NCBI GenBank assembly: GCA_015143295.1
Contig: CM026574.1
Span: 10,418,938 to 10,482,937, forward strand
Origin: Tetracentron sinense
Taxonomy: Eukaryota > Streptophyta > Magnoliopsida > Trochodendrales > Trochodendraceae
Direction of reading: 5' to 3'
Length of the DNA stretch: 64,000 nucleotides
Below, piece after piece: positions 35,758 to 50,700 of this stretch. Position 1 is the stretch's first letter, and the number at the start of each line of letters is the position of its first letter. The notes under the pieces are model-generated. The model saw only the letters and a program-made list of their open reading frames with translations. It was not told where the DNA came from and did no database searches. A program made the translations under genes and the position numbers.

Positions 35758-38700
35758 TCACAACCTTGGAAGAGCGGTTGACTGAAGGCTTGATTTATGG
35801 GGGTAACTTGCAGCCTCCGAGTGGGACTTGTGTCCTTCCTTTTCCCGTTGTGAAGATAACTTCTCTGGACGGAAATGTGTTTCCCCCAAGTCTGATTCTG
35901 TCTTCCTCTTTAATTTTTTCTTCATCAATGCTCCATCCGTTGTCCTCCTCACCTCATCTGAGGAAGTGCCTGTACTCCCCTTTACCTTTTCTTGTTTCAG
36001 CCGATCCAGGCTTGAACCATCCACAGATGGACTAGTAGTTCTGACAGCCGGGGCAAGGTACTGATTGGCTGTTGTCATGCTAGAAGTCATCCTGTTAGGT
36101 GAAGTTAAAACACGACTATCTGAATCAGTGGGCAGCCTATCTTGCATAGATTGTGGTTGAGTAATTGAATTAGCTTCTCCACGAACAGTTTCCTCCATCT
36201 TTGGTGTCAGAAACTTTTTCTTCTTGATCTTTTCCTGATCATAAACATGGAAACAAAATCCATAAAATCAAGCTATACAAGAGTTCCCTCACTTAAGAAC
36301 AAAATTACTGTTCGTATATGAGTGGAGCATGGAAAGTTACTGATTAAGTCGGAACATGGTTTGAGGGTATATCACTAAGGCAAACAAGACTCCTTTTTTC
36401 TGAAAATTCGGCCATTTTGGAACACCAGTGCCAGAAACACACCGACACTCATTTCAAACAAATTGTAATCAATCAAATATCCTTTATTCAGCTTTCATGT
36501 ACTGCAGCTTATCTGAGTACATTCTTTCTATGCTCTAGACTTAAATGAACTAAAATACCTCAGAGTATAAGAAATAAATCACCCTTGTACCGGGTTAGTC
36601 AGAGTCTGTGTCAAAAACTTAATTCAAACAAATTGTAATTAATCAAATATCCTAATTTCAGCTTTCATGTATTTCAGCTTATCTGATATTACATTCTTTC
36701 TATGCTCTATTTACACCCTTATGAGCCAACAAGTTTGTTATGTCAGATTCCAAAGAAAAAAAAAGCACTACAGAAAATCGTTTTCCCTGGATGCATCCTC
36801 TAAATGTTGGAAATAGAAGGATATAATTCATGGTCTATATGCTCTAGCACTAATCTTTAGACCTTTAGAAGTATCCTATTAAAGTGTAATCATGGAAATA
36901 GAAGGATAGCTAGAAGGATATAATTCATGGAAATAGAAGGATAGCTAGAAGGATATAATTCATGGAAATAGAAGGATTGCTAGAAAGGATGTAATCACGG
37001 GAATAAAAATGTGTATGACAGACAACTTACTTTTTGAATCATGTGCTTCAGAAATTGGAATGAGAAATATACGTCTCTAGGAAACCCTTATTCATGATGC
37101 ATGGCAGGGTTCGCCATCTCTTGGGTCCTTCCCATAAAGGTGAGAGATTTCTTGCTAGGTCCCCCAGAAGGCGGGCTTAGCAGGGAGTAACTGTCTCTGG
37201 AACACGTGCCGTATGCGGTGTGCTCAGGCATTTGGATTGAATGAAACAATAGGATTTTTGAGGACTCATTCCTCTCTGCGTAACATTTACTCATCCATTA
37301 GGTGGATCTTGAGCAGTTGGTCAGCATCTCTTTTGGATTTATCAAAAGTTCATGACTGGGAGCAAGCAACAAGTAGGTCCCAGCTCTCTCTTCCTCACAT
37401 TTTATTGACTTGGTTTGCAGGGTCAGGGCCTTTCTAGCTGGCCGAGTGCATCTATAAGGGGCAAGTGCTACGGCCCCCTATTGTTTGATTAAATATTGGC
37501 CGAGGATGAGCCCCAACTTCCATAGGTCCTTGGTTTTACCTCCCATAGTGATCCTCGTTTTTGGAAACAAATTTTTTTTTATAACAGGTCTTTTGCAACA
37601 GTCCTTTTTTAAGGGGGGGAGATAGTTCTTTCCCCTGATTCTCAACTCTCGCTATTCATTAAAAAAGGGAGTGTTCTTGTATGGAGAAGCAAATGTGCAG
37701 CAACCTGAATCATTATTTCCCTTCTGCAATTACATTTTTTGAAGCAAATTTAATATCAAAATTTTTTTTCAGTTGTCCCCTTCTATGTGTGATATCCTTC
37801 ATGTGCTTATCAGTATAGTGCAAAATCAACAAATTGTAGAAGAGTTGGAAGGTCAATCATGGGAATTGCAAGAAGAAATGATAGTGGAAGAGTGTATCGC
37901 TATTCATCAATTCAATAGCTGTACATATTGGACGAACAGTGCATGAAAGTGGCAGATTAGAAGTGGTTGAAGACAGTTTACAATGCAAACTACAAATCTA
38001 ACAGGTATACCGGAACCAAGAATAGCAAAGGTGTGTGTAAGTTGTAACCAAGGTTCTAAATGTCGATATCGCTCGACATGTCGAGCCACAGAAAAAAGAT
38101 ATATCGGAAGATATATCATTTGTCGGTGATTTTTGGAAAAAATGGCAAAAAATAGGGCAAAACATGAAATTTTGCAGCGAAACTCAGGAAATGTTAAAAT
38201 AAATGTTAATACACCTTTTAGAATAAAAACATTTAAAAAATTCTAACCATAGTTAAAGGGAGTTAAAAGGGAACATTGGCTTTTAGAAAAAAATTAGAAA
38301 AGATTCACTCACTATTGGCGTTAAAAGATGAACGTGTCCCTTTTTAACCTCTTTAACTGTAGTTAAGATTCACTCACTCTTAGGGTTAAGATGTCTAACC
38401 TTGGGTTTTAGAAAAAATAAATAAATAATTTAATGTATCTCGTATTTCCTTTTAATCGTGATTAAGGTTCACTAACCCTTAAAATTAAAGCATCTAACCT
38501 TGATTTTTTTAAAAAAAAAATTAGTGTGTCCCTTTTAACTCACTTTAACTATGGTTAAGTTTAACTAACCCCTAGGAGTAAAGCATCTAACATTGATTTG
38601 TTTAAAAAAATTAAACCTATCTTTTAACTCCCTTTAATTGTGGTTAGGGTTCACTAACCCTTAAGGTTAAAGATCTAACCCTTTTTAGGGTATGGAAGTA

Positions 38701-41700
38701 TGTTTAATGAGACTTTTGGAGTGACATTAGCATTATCCTTTTAAGGGTTTAAAACAGGAGTGACATTAGTATTATCCTTTAAGGTTTTAAAAATGGAGTA
38801 ACATTAGCATAACCCTTTTAAGGGTTTAAGACAGAAGCTAACGATCAATTTCGATCATTTTGATCAAACCTAATGAAAAAAAGAAAGGAGCAGAGCTCCC
38901 GGCTCCGAAAGGAAGAGGAGAGAGGGGTAGCCGGTGAAGGCTACGGCGACGGCGACGGCGACTGCTACGACAATCGGCTCAGGTATGTGTACCCACGGCC
39001 ACCTCTTCTTCCTTCTCTCTTCTCTACACTTCTGATTTTTTTTTTCTAAATCAAACTTGAATCCAAGGGATTTGCTCGATATCGGGAAGTTATCGAAGAT
39101 CTATCGCCGATATCTCCGATAACTCCCGACAACGTGTAAAAATTTTCTTATAGGGTACTATGTGTCGGCCATGACCGACACCGACAAATATCAGCGATAT
39201 ATCTCCGATATTATCAATTTTTAGAACCTTGGTTGTAACCGCAAGTAACACATAAGGATAACAGAAAGAAGCTGCAAACTTAGGGTGCTGACCCCAAAAA
39301 CTGAAAACTTTTGTTCAATTTTCAAGGATTTTTCTCTCCCTCGTGCAATTGAGTTTTAGAAAATACAAAAATTTTCATGGGAAGTGTTGGCTACTTCTGA
39401 TTATTATGAAATAAGGGCCTCGTAATCGTGAATCGTCATATGCAAGACATTGTGATGGGAGCTCAATGCAAGGGAAAGATGTTATAAATATTCTTGAAAT
39501 TAAGATTGAGCCTGACAAGATTAGTAACCTCAAGCAAGGGAAAGATGTTCTATCCCCTGTATTTTTTGTTTTACAAATATCAGCCAAATATCCTGCAAAT
39601 ATCAGAATTTATCGCATTATTTCACAATTTGTCGTAAATATCCCAAAATATCAGCAACAAATTGATTCTTTTTTAGTATAAAAATTACAATATGTTGGTT
39701 GAATGGTGCCTTTACCTATAAAGACTATTCTCCAGGGTATGTTGTCTTAGGTTATTTATGTAGTGGTGGGTGAGGAGGAATTGGGTTTCATCTATAAAAT
39801 TGTGCAGCAGCTTTAAAGGATTTTAGGAATGTCAATACTTACGATTTTTTAATCTGAATGGAGTCATTTAGTTTTTCACGACTCCAGATCTTTCTTTTTT
39901 TTTTTGGATTTAGAGGGGGAACAGCCACATTCGCTTCTTGTATATTCTTCTTTCTACATAAATTTTTTGGTTATTTATAAAAAGAAAAAAAATAGACCAA
40001 TTAACTTCAAATACATAGTGCATTTCCCTTTGAACAATCGATCGGTTGAAGTTCTATTTTTCGATCAAAATAATTTTAAATTTAGTATAATAAAAGTTAA
40101 TTTGAAGTTAATTTTCATAATTATATATTTTATATTTTAGGCTTATAATGTGGTTCAAAAATTTGTGTGTTAGGTATGGATATGCTTCAGGGTATGCCTC
40201 ACGTGACGCTGATAGTGACGACGACCCACAGTATTAACCTATAGAGTGTTGGTATAGCTTGGAGACGACAAATACCACCATTATATTCAAGAGTATATAG
40301 TAAACACAATTACAATTCTACAATGAATTAAAACGTACATAACTAATAAACAATAGGTATCGTCTATTTTGTATCAATATAAATATCGTATAAGGGGCTA
40401 CCAATACCTATACGTATAGCCCGTTTCGTATCAATTTCGTTGATTTTTATTTCCATGGTCAGAAGCGACAACATCGAGGCACCACACAACATAATTGTCA
40501 CTTTTGGTGCAGAGCATAGTAACAAAGTTATCCGACTTTTCCAAAAATCGCAAATCATTCACGACTTCATTAAAAGATTAATTCACGAATTATTTTCAAT
40601 TTTAAAAAATTGCAAACTTTGAAAATTAAACATAAATAATTAGTGATTTTTGAAAAATACCACATAAACATCTTATATATAAAGTAAATGGGTTTATAAT
40701 TTTTAATAATTAGTATTGTTCCTTTTCAGATTTTTTCCTAGCCGAATAATTCCTGAACTCTAACTGGGCGACTGGTGGAGAGTGGAATCCCTATTTAGTT
40801 GTTTACTGATTTTTTTTTTTATCATTGTTAACAAATATCTGAGCTTATTTTCTATTTTTATGATTATTGACTAAATAAAACAATGTACAATGTTATATTA
40901 ATATGAGACTATCATACATAGTCATCAGTGTGTATCTTTACCCCTTTTCAATTGCATCTCTTATTTACATTATTTTTTTTTGAATTTTTATAATCTTTAG
41001 TGTGCATTAATGTTAGAAACATATTCTGAACTTTCACTGAAATATTCCATGTTTTCCTTCAAATTTTACCTCAAATGGTGAAAAATCCTTCATTTCATAT
41101 ATCCCATTTTAAACTGTGATATTGCTCTAGTTGAGATGTTACTTTGAGGGGTTGGCCGAGGGGCCGCGGGGGGGGGGTTCTTTCGTTTTTTTGCTTCTGC
41201 TTAGTCTTTTTGTTTCTTTCTTGGATATGTCCCCCAATATCGTCGTTTAAAACTTTGACATCAGGTGCACAAACCAAACTTCCTAGAGTACAACAATAGT
41301 CAAAGTTGAGCTTCCAACTAGGGGTGTATTCAAGCCGGGCTGAGCTAGGTTCGGGTTTGAAATTTTTTCATCTATGCTTGAGCTCGGCTCGATATGTAAT
41401 TCGAAAAGCTCGGCTCGAATCTGCTCGGCTAGGCTCAAGCTCGAATTGAATTATTAAAAAAAAAATTGAATAAAAATAATAATATTTTTATTATGTATAT
41501 ATAAATATATATAATAATTATATTATTTATATATATATATTATAAAATATTATTTTTCATATAATATTTAAGCCGAGCTGAGCCTGAGCCGAACCTCAAT
41601 CGGGCTGAGCTTTGAGCCGAGCTGAATCAAACAGGTCTTGGCTCGAGCTTGGCTTGAATACATTTTCAAACTCAAAAAATAGCTCAGCTCGATCAAGCCT

Positions 41701-44700
41701 ATTTTTCAAGCTCAAGCCCAGCTTGATCGAGCCGGGCCGAGCCGAACTTCAAGCTAGCCCGGTTCAGAGATAAACCCCTACTTCCAACCTTCATCTCCTT
41801 ACAAAGCTCCATAGCAACTTTTCCTCTCTCTCTCTCTCTCTATGAAAAATAGATGTTTTTTTTCTGCCTACTTGGAACTGAAAGCTCTATGTTGTACTCT
41901 AAAAGGTTAGGCTGAACCACCAACATTGCAGTAAAGAACCATAAGATCCAGTGAATTTGTATTTTTGAACTAGATGTTCAAGGTTATTTGTTTTTATCAT
42001 GATTAATGTGCACTAATAGTGCAGATTGTGTTGATTAATGTAAATCATATCTCACATTCCAAGAAGATCAGTCGACAGATAAAATACCTACCACATCACT
42101 CAATTTTGGTGGCTCCACCGTGGACTGACATACCTTGGCTGAATGCTGAGCACAAATACGTGATTGCAAAATTTTTACCACCACACTCAATTTTGGTGGC
42201 TCTAGTGAGGACTGTGTTGATATATGTAATATCGGGGGTATACTTGTAAAATGGCATATATGTAATGTTATCTCTTTATATAATATGCTAGTAGAGTTCT
42301 CTAATCCCTAACTAAGCAATTTACCCTAACATGTCTTTGGTTATGTGATGAATGCTTGTAATAGACTTTTTATTTTATGTTTTTGTGGAATGTGGGTGTG
42401 GAGTTTTGATCTTTTGGATGTTATATATATACGTGATATATATATAATTATATATATATTTATATTAAATTTATCGCCTAGGCCACGCCTAGGCAACGCC
42501 TCGCCTAACCGGGGCTAATCGCCTAGGCATCGCCTAGACGCCTTGACTACACTGGTATGGCCTAAGCCTTTTTTGGGTTTTTGGTTCTTCAAATATATAT
42601 TTTTCAAATATCTTGATTTTAGACGATCTTTGAATCCTATTTCATGATATTTTGTTAAATGTTGATGAAGTTATGATGATTTGAAGAAAACATGCAGAAG
42701 CATTCGAAGAAAAATACTGTTTTAGTTCAGATTTTTTACTGCTTGAATGAGTTGTTGCTTCTGTTGTTTATTGGTCATGGTTGGACCGTTTTTTTATAGG
42801 AACATCTTGAACCTTTTTTTTTTTTTCGTTTGGATGAGATTTGAAGAAGTTGTGATGATTTTACAGCCTCACTTTACTACCATTTTTTGTTGAAAAATAG
42901 TTTTTTACACCCTATTTGTTTATAATAGCAACTTAAGTCATCTCTTTGGTAATCTTAATATCATTAGATCTTTTGTTGTTGATATTTTTGATTGATTGGT
43001 TGTTTGCTCCTTGAATTTCTTCTATGGATGCTGAAGTTCTTGCTCCGCCGGCTTTTTTTGACTCTGTTGTCTACTCTATCACCAATATTAAATTCAATGA
43101 TGATAATTTTCTTGTGTGGCGATGCTTGGTTGAGCTTTATATTGGGGGTCACTCTAAGATGGGGTATCTTGATGGTAAGACCCCATAGTCGGAGACAGGT
43201 ATTACCGAAATTGCTAAGTGGAAGGCAGAGAATTGCATTATTTTGGGTTGGTTGTTGAATTCCATGGAGCCTCAGATTATCGAGAATTATATTTTTTTAT
43301 AAAGATTGTCATGAACTTTGGGAGGCTCTTATTCAGACTTATGCCCTAGTACAGAATGATACTCGGATTTATCAACTTACTCATGAGATTTCTTACTTTC
43401 AGCAAGGAGATATGTCTATTTCATATTATTTTCGGGTTCTTCAACGTTGTTGGGAAGAATTGAGCCTGTATGAGCCTGTTTCTAAATTATCTGCTGCTTC
43501 TGCCAAGATTATGACGAAGCGAATTGAGCGTCACCGCATTTATGATTTCTTGAGAGGTCTTCGGGCCGAATTCGAGCATTTGCGCACTCAGATTCTTGCC
43601 ACATCTCCTTTGTCATCTTTTCGATCTGTGTACTCCACTATGTTTGGTGAGGAACATCACCGAGCTGTTATATCTTCAAGCACCACTCTCATGCCCTTTC
43701 CGGATTGTACCGCCTTTGCTACTGATTTTCATCTTGCTGTTGGCCGTGATAGGGGGACTGATAGGAGTCGTCATGGTCATGGCGGTCGTGGTCGTAGCAG
43801 ACCTACTACTCCTTGTAGTCATTTTGGTATAGTGAGACACAATCATGATCATTGTTACCGTTTGCATGACTATCCCGAGGGTTACTAGTCTAATCCTTCT
43901 ACTCACTTTACTACAACTCCTGCTATTGATCCTCAGTCCTCAATTGTTGTCAGTGATCCTCTTGAGTCCATGAGAACCCAGGTTGCTGAGATGATCCGAG
44001 CTGAGTTCTGTCTGTAGAGTGATTCTCCTGATACTGCTGCTTCATCTGCCACAGGTATCCATGCTCCCTCGGCTTATGCCGCCACTACATCGTCTTCTTA
44101 TCCTAGCTGGGTTATTGATATCAGAGCTACTGATCATATGACTGGTGAGTCACAGGATTATTCAATTTATTCACCTTCATTGTCTGCTGCCAAGGTTCGC
44201 TTGGCTGATGGTTCTTTTACTCCGATCTCAGGAGTACGACATATTCATGTGTCTCCATCACTCTCTTTATCTCATGTGTTGCATGTTTCTCATTTATCTT
44301 CTGACCTTCTTTCAGTGAGTAGTCTTACTACCAAACTTAACAGTTGTGCTATGTTTTATCCTTCTCATTGTCTCTTTCAAGACCTGACTACGAGGAAGAT
44401 GGTTAGTAGAGGAGTGGAAAGAGGTGGACTATACTACCTTGACACTGATTATGCTCCTGATCGAGTCTCCTCTACTGCTGCTACTGATTCTATTTTTCCT
44501 TTTTCTGTTGATGTTACTCTTGATACTTATCGTTTATGGCATGCCAAGCTTGGGCATATCTGTAACGACCCGAAATTTTAATATAATAAAATTATGTGTT
44601 GATGGGTCCTTAATGGAGGTTAATTAGTTAATTATTTGTTAAATTAATAAAAAAAATGGATTTTGCTCGGGATTGAAGTACAACAAAGAAATCTCAGTAT

Positions 44701-47700
44701 CTTTTGGCGAAACTCGCACACAGTGTTCCGGTCGACTGCCGGGACACACCCCTACCGTATTGATTCCGTCATGTACCATTTCGCGGGACTGCGGAGCCAT
44801 TATGTGTGATAAAATTGAGAAAAATGGGAAATTTTCATATTTCCAAAAATTGAGTGGGACCCAATATCTGTTGGAGATCCTAATAGAAATCCGTGCGGTT
44901 GGCACTAATGCGTGTCGGTCGGCCGTGGGGACTAATGTCTGTCGTCTTGGCAATTAGTTATCTCAAACGAAGAAGCGACAGCGTGTTTTGTGTCCGAAAT
45001 CAGAAAATTAGTGGGTTTTACAATTTTCTTCCGGACTAAAGTGCAGCTGTCAAAACTCAGTATTTTTTCCCGAAATTTTTACAGTAGGTGTCAGACTGCC
45101 CCAAGTTCGGTCACCTAAAGTTTCGTCAAAATCGGATATCATTAAGTAGGACTAAGGAGGCCGTATACATAAGAGAAGGCAAAAAATAGTCAAACGGTCA
45201 ACCGTTGACTTGGTCAACAGGACCATTTATTAAGGTCATGTGCATAGCACATGACCTTATATATAAAATGGAGGACAACCTCCCCCATTTCTCACGTTCT
45301 GTATTCAGAGGGGGAGGTTCTGCCACACAACATTTTAGAGAGAAAGTGAGGAGAGAGAAAGAGGAGAGAGAAAGGGAAAGGAAGGTCCCCTTAGGGTTTT
45401 TCGACTTCCCCGACACGTTGGCGGCGTCTGATTTCTTCTTCGACGCCTCGATTTGCGTGTACAGAGAAAAAAAAAAGGTAGAGAGAGTGAAAGTTAGAGA
45501 GAGAGGAGCTTTATCTTGGGGTTGATCGCCCTCCCAGACGTGTTGGCGGTGCCCCTTTTTGCGCCAGTCGCCTCGAAACGCGTGAAGCAGGTAAAACCCC
45601 TCTTTTCTTCTCTTTTTCCATTTATTTTGCTATATTATTTCATGTGAAGTATATGCATGTCTTTTGACGTGAATGAAAAAGGGTCGGAGACCCCTATGTG
45701 ATGTTTTGATTTTATGTGGTCCCTCGGGGAGCACAGATCGGGTCCCGGGTAAAATTGTATCGCCACTCTAGGGTGACGAAAAGTTGTTTTGCATGTCTTG
45801 TAAGGCTATGGAGACATCTATTAGCTTGAAAACGTTCCCTAACGGGACGGTGTGTTAACGGAGTTAGTTCACGGGCGCGAGGCCCAAGTATTTTAGTTAA
45901 TCAAGCGAGGCTTGGGTTAACTAGGGTTAACCTGTGGTTAGAAAATCTAACCATGGTTAAGTATAGTCCGTGGTTCCTCTTTGACTAGGTCAAGAGAGAC
46001 GGTGTCCAGTAAGGCCCGGGGTTCCTCCGTGACTAATAGTCGGGAGATGTCGGTCTGTTTGCCTAGGTCGTCCGTGGTGCCTCTTGGACTAGGTCAGGAG
46101 TGGCGGTGTCCTGCATGGCCCGTGGTTCCTCCGTGACTGATAGTCAGGAGATGTCGGAGTCCTAGGGAGTTTAAAGTGGCTGAATATCAGATAGTGTATA
46201 GTCCGGGGTTCCTCTCTGGGTGGGTCAGAAGTTGTCGGCACCGTGTCTATCGGGGTCCCTTCTTGGTGGAACGTCAAGAGATGTCGGCATTGGTATAGAT
46301 GTCTGGGTTCCTCCGTAGACTGGCCAGAAGATGACGGTAGGCAGGTCGGTCGGGGTTCTTTCTTGACTGATACTCAGGGCGATAACAGTGAATACACGGT
46401 AGATGTTGCCAGTCAGTTGAATGGAAAAGAATTGTCCTTATTGGGTGAATGCCCATGTTGTGTGTGTAAGCTTCGGATACGAAGTGGTCTGAGTTGGTAT
46501 ACTCAGGGTTGGTGTATTTGTCTGAGTTGGTGGACTCATGGTTCAGTATGGAATCATCGGATTCTAGGTGAGTTGGGTTGGTATACCCAAGGTTTGGTCA
46601 TGTTCGGGTGAAAGCCGGAACAGCGTGTGTGAGTCTAAATGACTCAATGTATTATGGTTATGATTTAGAGACTTTAAGCTAAACATTTGTGGGCTGTGGC
46701 CGATTAATAGTCTCAGGACTCAAAATGAAACATGATTGATAATCGAAACGATAATTTGGTAATATAATACATTCATAACTGAACCTCATAATTGGAAAGT
46801 AATGTGAGGTCGGGAACCTCTGTTAAGGTGACGTAACCCTAAGTGACCTTGGGTCACAATTTATTATATACTGTTTTATTTTACTGTAACATGCAAATTG
46901 AACTGCTTATTATATCATTATTGATGCGTGGTATTATGTGGAAAATAGTTTAGAAGGATTGTGGTTTTATTGGGCTTCATAGCTCACTGAATTTTTATGT
47001 CAGCAGATCTCGGAGCTGCTGACCAGTTAGTGAAAAGTCCAACTGGACATTTTGGAAGCTTGTACGAGTTGTACCCGGCATGATAGAAGCGCCTACTTTT
47101 GTAAAACAAACTTGATGTAAATAATACAGGTATATGGTTTGTATGATGGCTATTATGATGACATGTATTATTTGCTTTTTGGAAGCATCTGATAAATGTT
47201 TAAATTTCCCGCATTTTCGCGGATAAAGTCTTCCGCTTGCATGATTTGACGAACAGACGCGCGTCTCGGAACTTGATTCCCTAGGCGCGGGTTCGGGACA
47301 TCACAATATCGGATCAAAGACTTTATGTTCTTTGATTCCTACTTTTAGTAAACTTTGTTCTTCATCTACTTTTCAATGTGATACTTGTGAGCTTACTAAA
47401 CATGTTTGTACTGTTTATCCTTCTCAGATGCATAGATATCATCTATTTTTCAATTCATTCACTCGGATGTTTGGGGACCATCTCTTGTTCCCTCAAGTGA
47501 TGGCTTTCGTTATTATGTGGCTTTTATTAATTATTACACTCAAGCTACTTTGGTGTACCTTCTTAAGTCGAAGGATGAGGTGTTCTCTAAATTTCAAGAA
47601 TTTCATGTTATAATTGTTACCCAGTTTGGTGGTCTTATTAAGGTCCTTCATTTTGATAATGGCGGTGAGTATCTCTCTGCATCTTTTGTCCAGTTTCTTC

Positions 47701-50700
47701 AAACTCATGGGATTGCCCATCAGCTTACATGTCCTTACACGCCTCAATAAAATAGCGTTGCTGAGCGCAAAAATCATCATTTAGTTAGTGTCACTCGTTC
47801 TTTGTTGTGAGGCATGCAAGTGCCTAAGCCTTATTGGTCCATAGCTCTTCTCATTGCATGTTTTCTCATCAATCGATCTCCTTCTCATGTTCTTGATGAC
47901 CTCTCACCATATCAGCTTCTTTGCCCTTAAGTTCCTATTTTTCTCATTAAGCCACGGGTGTTTGGTTGTACTTGCTTTGTTCAGGATCTTCACCCCAGTT
48001 GTCAGAAATTGGATGATAAGGTCATTTGATGTGTCTTTGTTGGTTACTATAGCACCTCTAAAGGCTCTCTAGATTTTTCTTTTTACGAGACAGTCCCTCA
48101 TTTCTCTTCTCCTACGATGTCACCTGTCTTTGTGCCTTCACCAACTGTTTCTCCTGTCTCCTACAGCAGAAAGAGTTTCTCACGTACTCTCACCGCCAAC
48201 CACTTGGTTCCTCCTCCGATGCGCCTCTACCACAGGCTTCCCCACAAGACACTCCTCGAGGTACTTCTTTACCCTCTATTATTCCTATTTAATTCTCCTG
48301 CTATTGTTACTCCTGTTACTTTTGATCTTGAGATACCTATTGCTTATCGCAAGGGTGTTCGCTCACATGTTACTCCTTACCCCTTTGTCAAAATATGTTT
48401 GTTATCAGGTTGTATCTCCCTCATATAAGGTCTTCCTTTCGGCAATTGACTCTGTGACTATTCATCAGTCCGTTTGTGATGTTCTTCATCCTGAGTGAAA
48501 TAGTGTTATGGTTGATGAAATGAATGCTCTTCAGTCTAATCAGACTTGGGATATGGTTCCCCTTCCAGCTAGGAAGAAACATGTGGGTTGTCGTTGGGTC
48601 TTCATCGTCAAACATAACTCTGATGGCAATACTGCTCGATATCAGGCTCATTTTGTCGCCCGCGGCTTTACTCAAACTTATGGGCTTGATTATGATGCTA
48701 CTTTTGCGCCTATAGCCAAACTGACTTTTGTTCGTGTTATCCTATCCCTTGCGGAAAATCAGAGTTGGCCTCTCTATCAGTTAGACATTAAGAATGCTTT
48801 CTTAATGGGCATCTCACCGAGGTGTATATGGATCCCCCTCTTGGTTTCCTGCTTCAGGGGAGGTCTGGAAAGGTTTGTAGACCTTGGAAGTCTATATATG
48901 TCTTGAAGCAATCACCCCGTGCTTGGTTCCATCGCTTCAATGAAGTGGTCCTTAATATGGGCTTCCAACGATGTCACTCTGATCATACTATTTTCATCCT
49001 TTCTAGCACCTCAGGCCGCACTATTCTCCTGGTATATGTTGATGATTCATGATGACTCCTCATTCATCTCTCATAATAAACATGAGATGGGGCGTACCTT
49101 TGATGTCAAAGATAGGTCATCTGAAGTATTTCCTTGGTCTAGAGATTGCTTGATCTAAGAAGGGAATTTTTCTGTCATAACGAAAGTATGCTCTTGACCT
49201 ACTCAGCGATACTAGTATGAGTGGATGTAAACCCGCTACCTCTCTCATAGATCCAAAGCTCTCTTTACATAATAGTGAGGGTGATCTTCTTTCTGATCCT
49301 CATGTCTATCAGCGTCTTGTGGGTCGCTTGATATATCTCACCCTCACACGACCTGATATTACATTTGTTGTCAGCATGATTTGCCAATTCATGCATGATC
49401 CTCGTGCTTCACACCTTGTTGTTGTTTAGCAAATTTTCTGATATATCAAGGCTAGACCTAGTTGTGGACTTGTATATCGCTCACATGGTCACCTCGATAT
49501 CTCCGGCTATAAAGATGTTGATTGGGCTGGATCTGCTACTGACCGTCGTTCCACCTCGGGCTATTGTGCTTTCTCATGGTTCAAAATATCGATATCAATC
49601 GCCGTATCAGTAAGTCTAAAATAGGATACATATCGGCGTATTGGTTGGATACGGCGGAAAAATTCAAGATACGCTAAAAAAATCTTGAATACGCAAAGAA
49701 AAACTTGGATACCTTGCATAAACCCTCTTTTAATACAATATGAGCTAAAAATAAACTAAATGAAGGCCTCAAACTACATTTGTAGACTTACATACAAGAG
49801 TTAAAAATTTTATAAGTTAAAAAAAGCACGCATGTTGATAAACAGGTATAAAGATACAAATAATTGTAGTTAAGACGTGTCCCTTTAAACCCTAATTAAT
49901 TGTGGTTAACACGTGTCCCTTTAAACCCTTATTAATTGTGGTTAAGATTCACTAACCCTTAAGGTTCAACATTAACTTTGATTTTTTGAAAAATAAAATT
50001 ATTTAACTCTAGTTAAGGATTTTTAACCCTTAGGGTTAATATTTTTCCCCTAAAAATTAAGGTTATATTGTTGAACCCTAAGGGTTACTGAATCTTAACC
50101 ACAATTAATAAGAGTTTAAAGAGACAAATGATGATTTTTGGGTGCGAAATGCGATTGAACTCGGGAAGGGTTCAATGGAAATTGACTGCGATCCATTCTT
50201 AAATACAGATGTTTTTGGCACCTCTATTTCTCTTTTACAAAAAGTATATTAGTTTCAAACGCCCCCTATGCCTCCTCACATAACAAAAATGGTAGCCCCA
50301 TTTGCACCTCCAGGTCAACACATGTCATTTTATACTCTATTAACTGTGGTCAAGATTCACTAACTCTTAGGGTTGACCAATCTAACCTTGGTTATTAAAA
50401 AAAATTAACTATAGAGTTAAAAATTATTAACCTTAGGATTAATTTTTTTAATACTTAGAAAAAACCAAGGTTAGATTGTTGAACCCTAAGGGTTAGTGAA
50501 TCTTAACCACAATTAATAGGAATTAAAAGGGACATGTGTTGGACTATGGGTGCGATTGAACTCTCCCCGAGTTCAATCGCGATTGACTGAGATCCGATTT
50601 TTAAAAAAAAATCAAAGAACAGCCCACAAGGTTAGGGTAGATACGACCGAGTGAGGTTAGCACTACTCCTTATATATAAACTCTCGTGAGTGTGCTTCCT

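Noticed and set aside
35742-36064. plus-strand open frames of 97 and 78 residues
   Set aside because: They are the antisense shadow of the last ubinuclein exon.
44639-44957. overlapping ~100-residue frames on both strands
   Set aside because: They lie wholly in the long solo LTR and show no domain.
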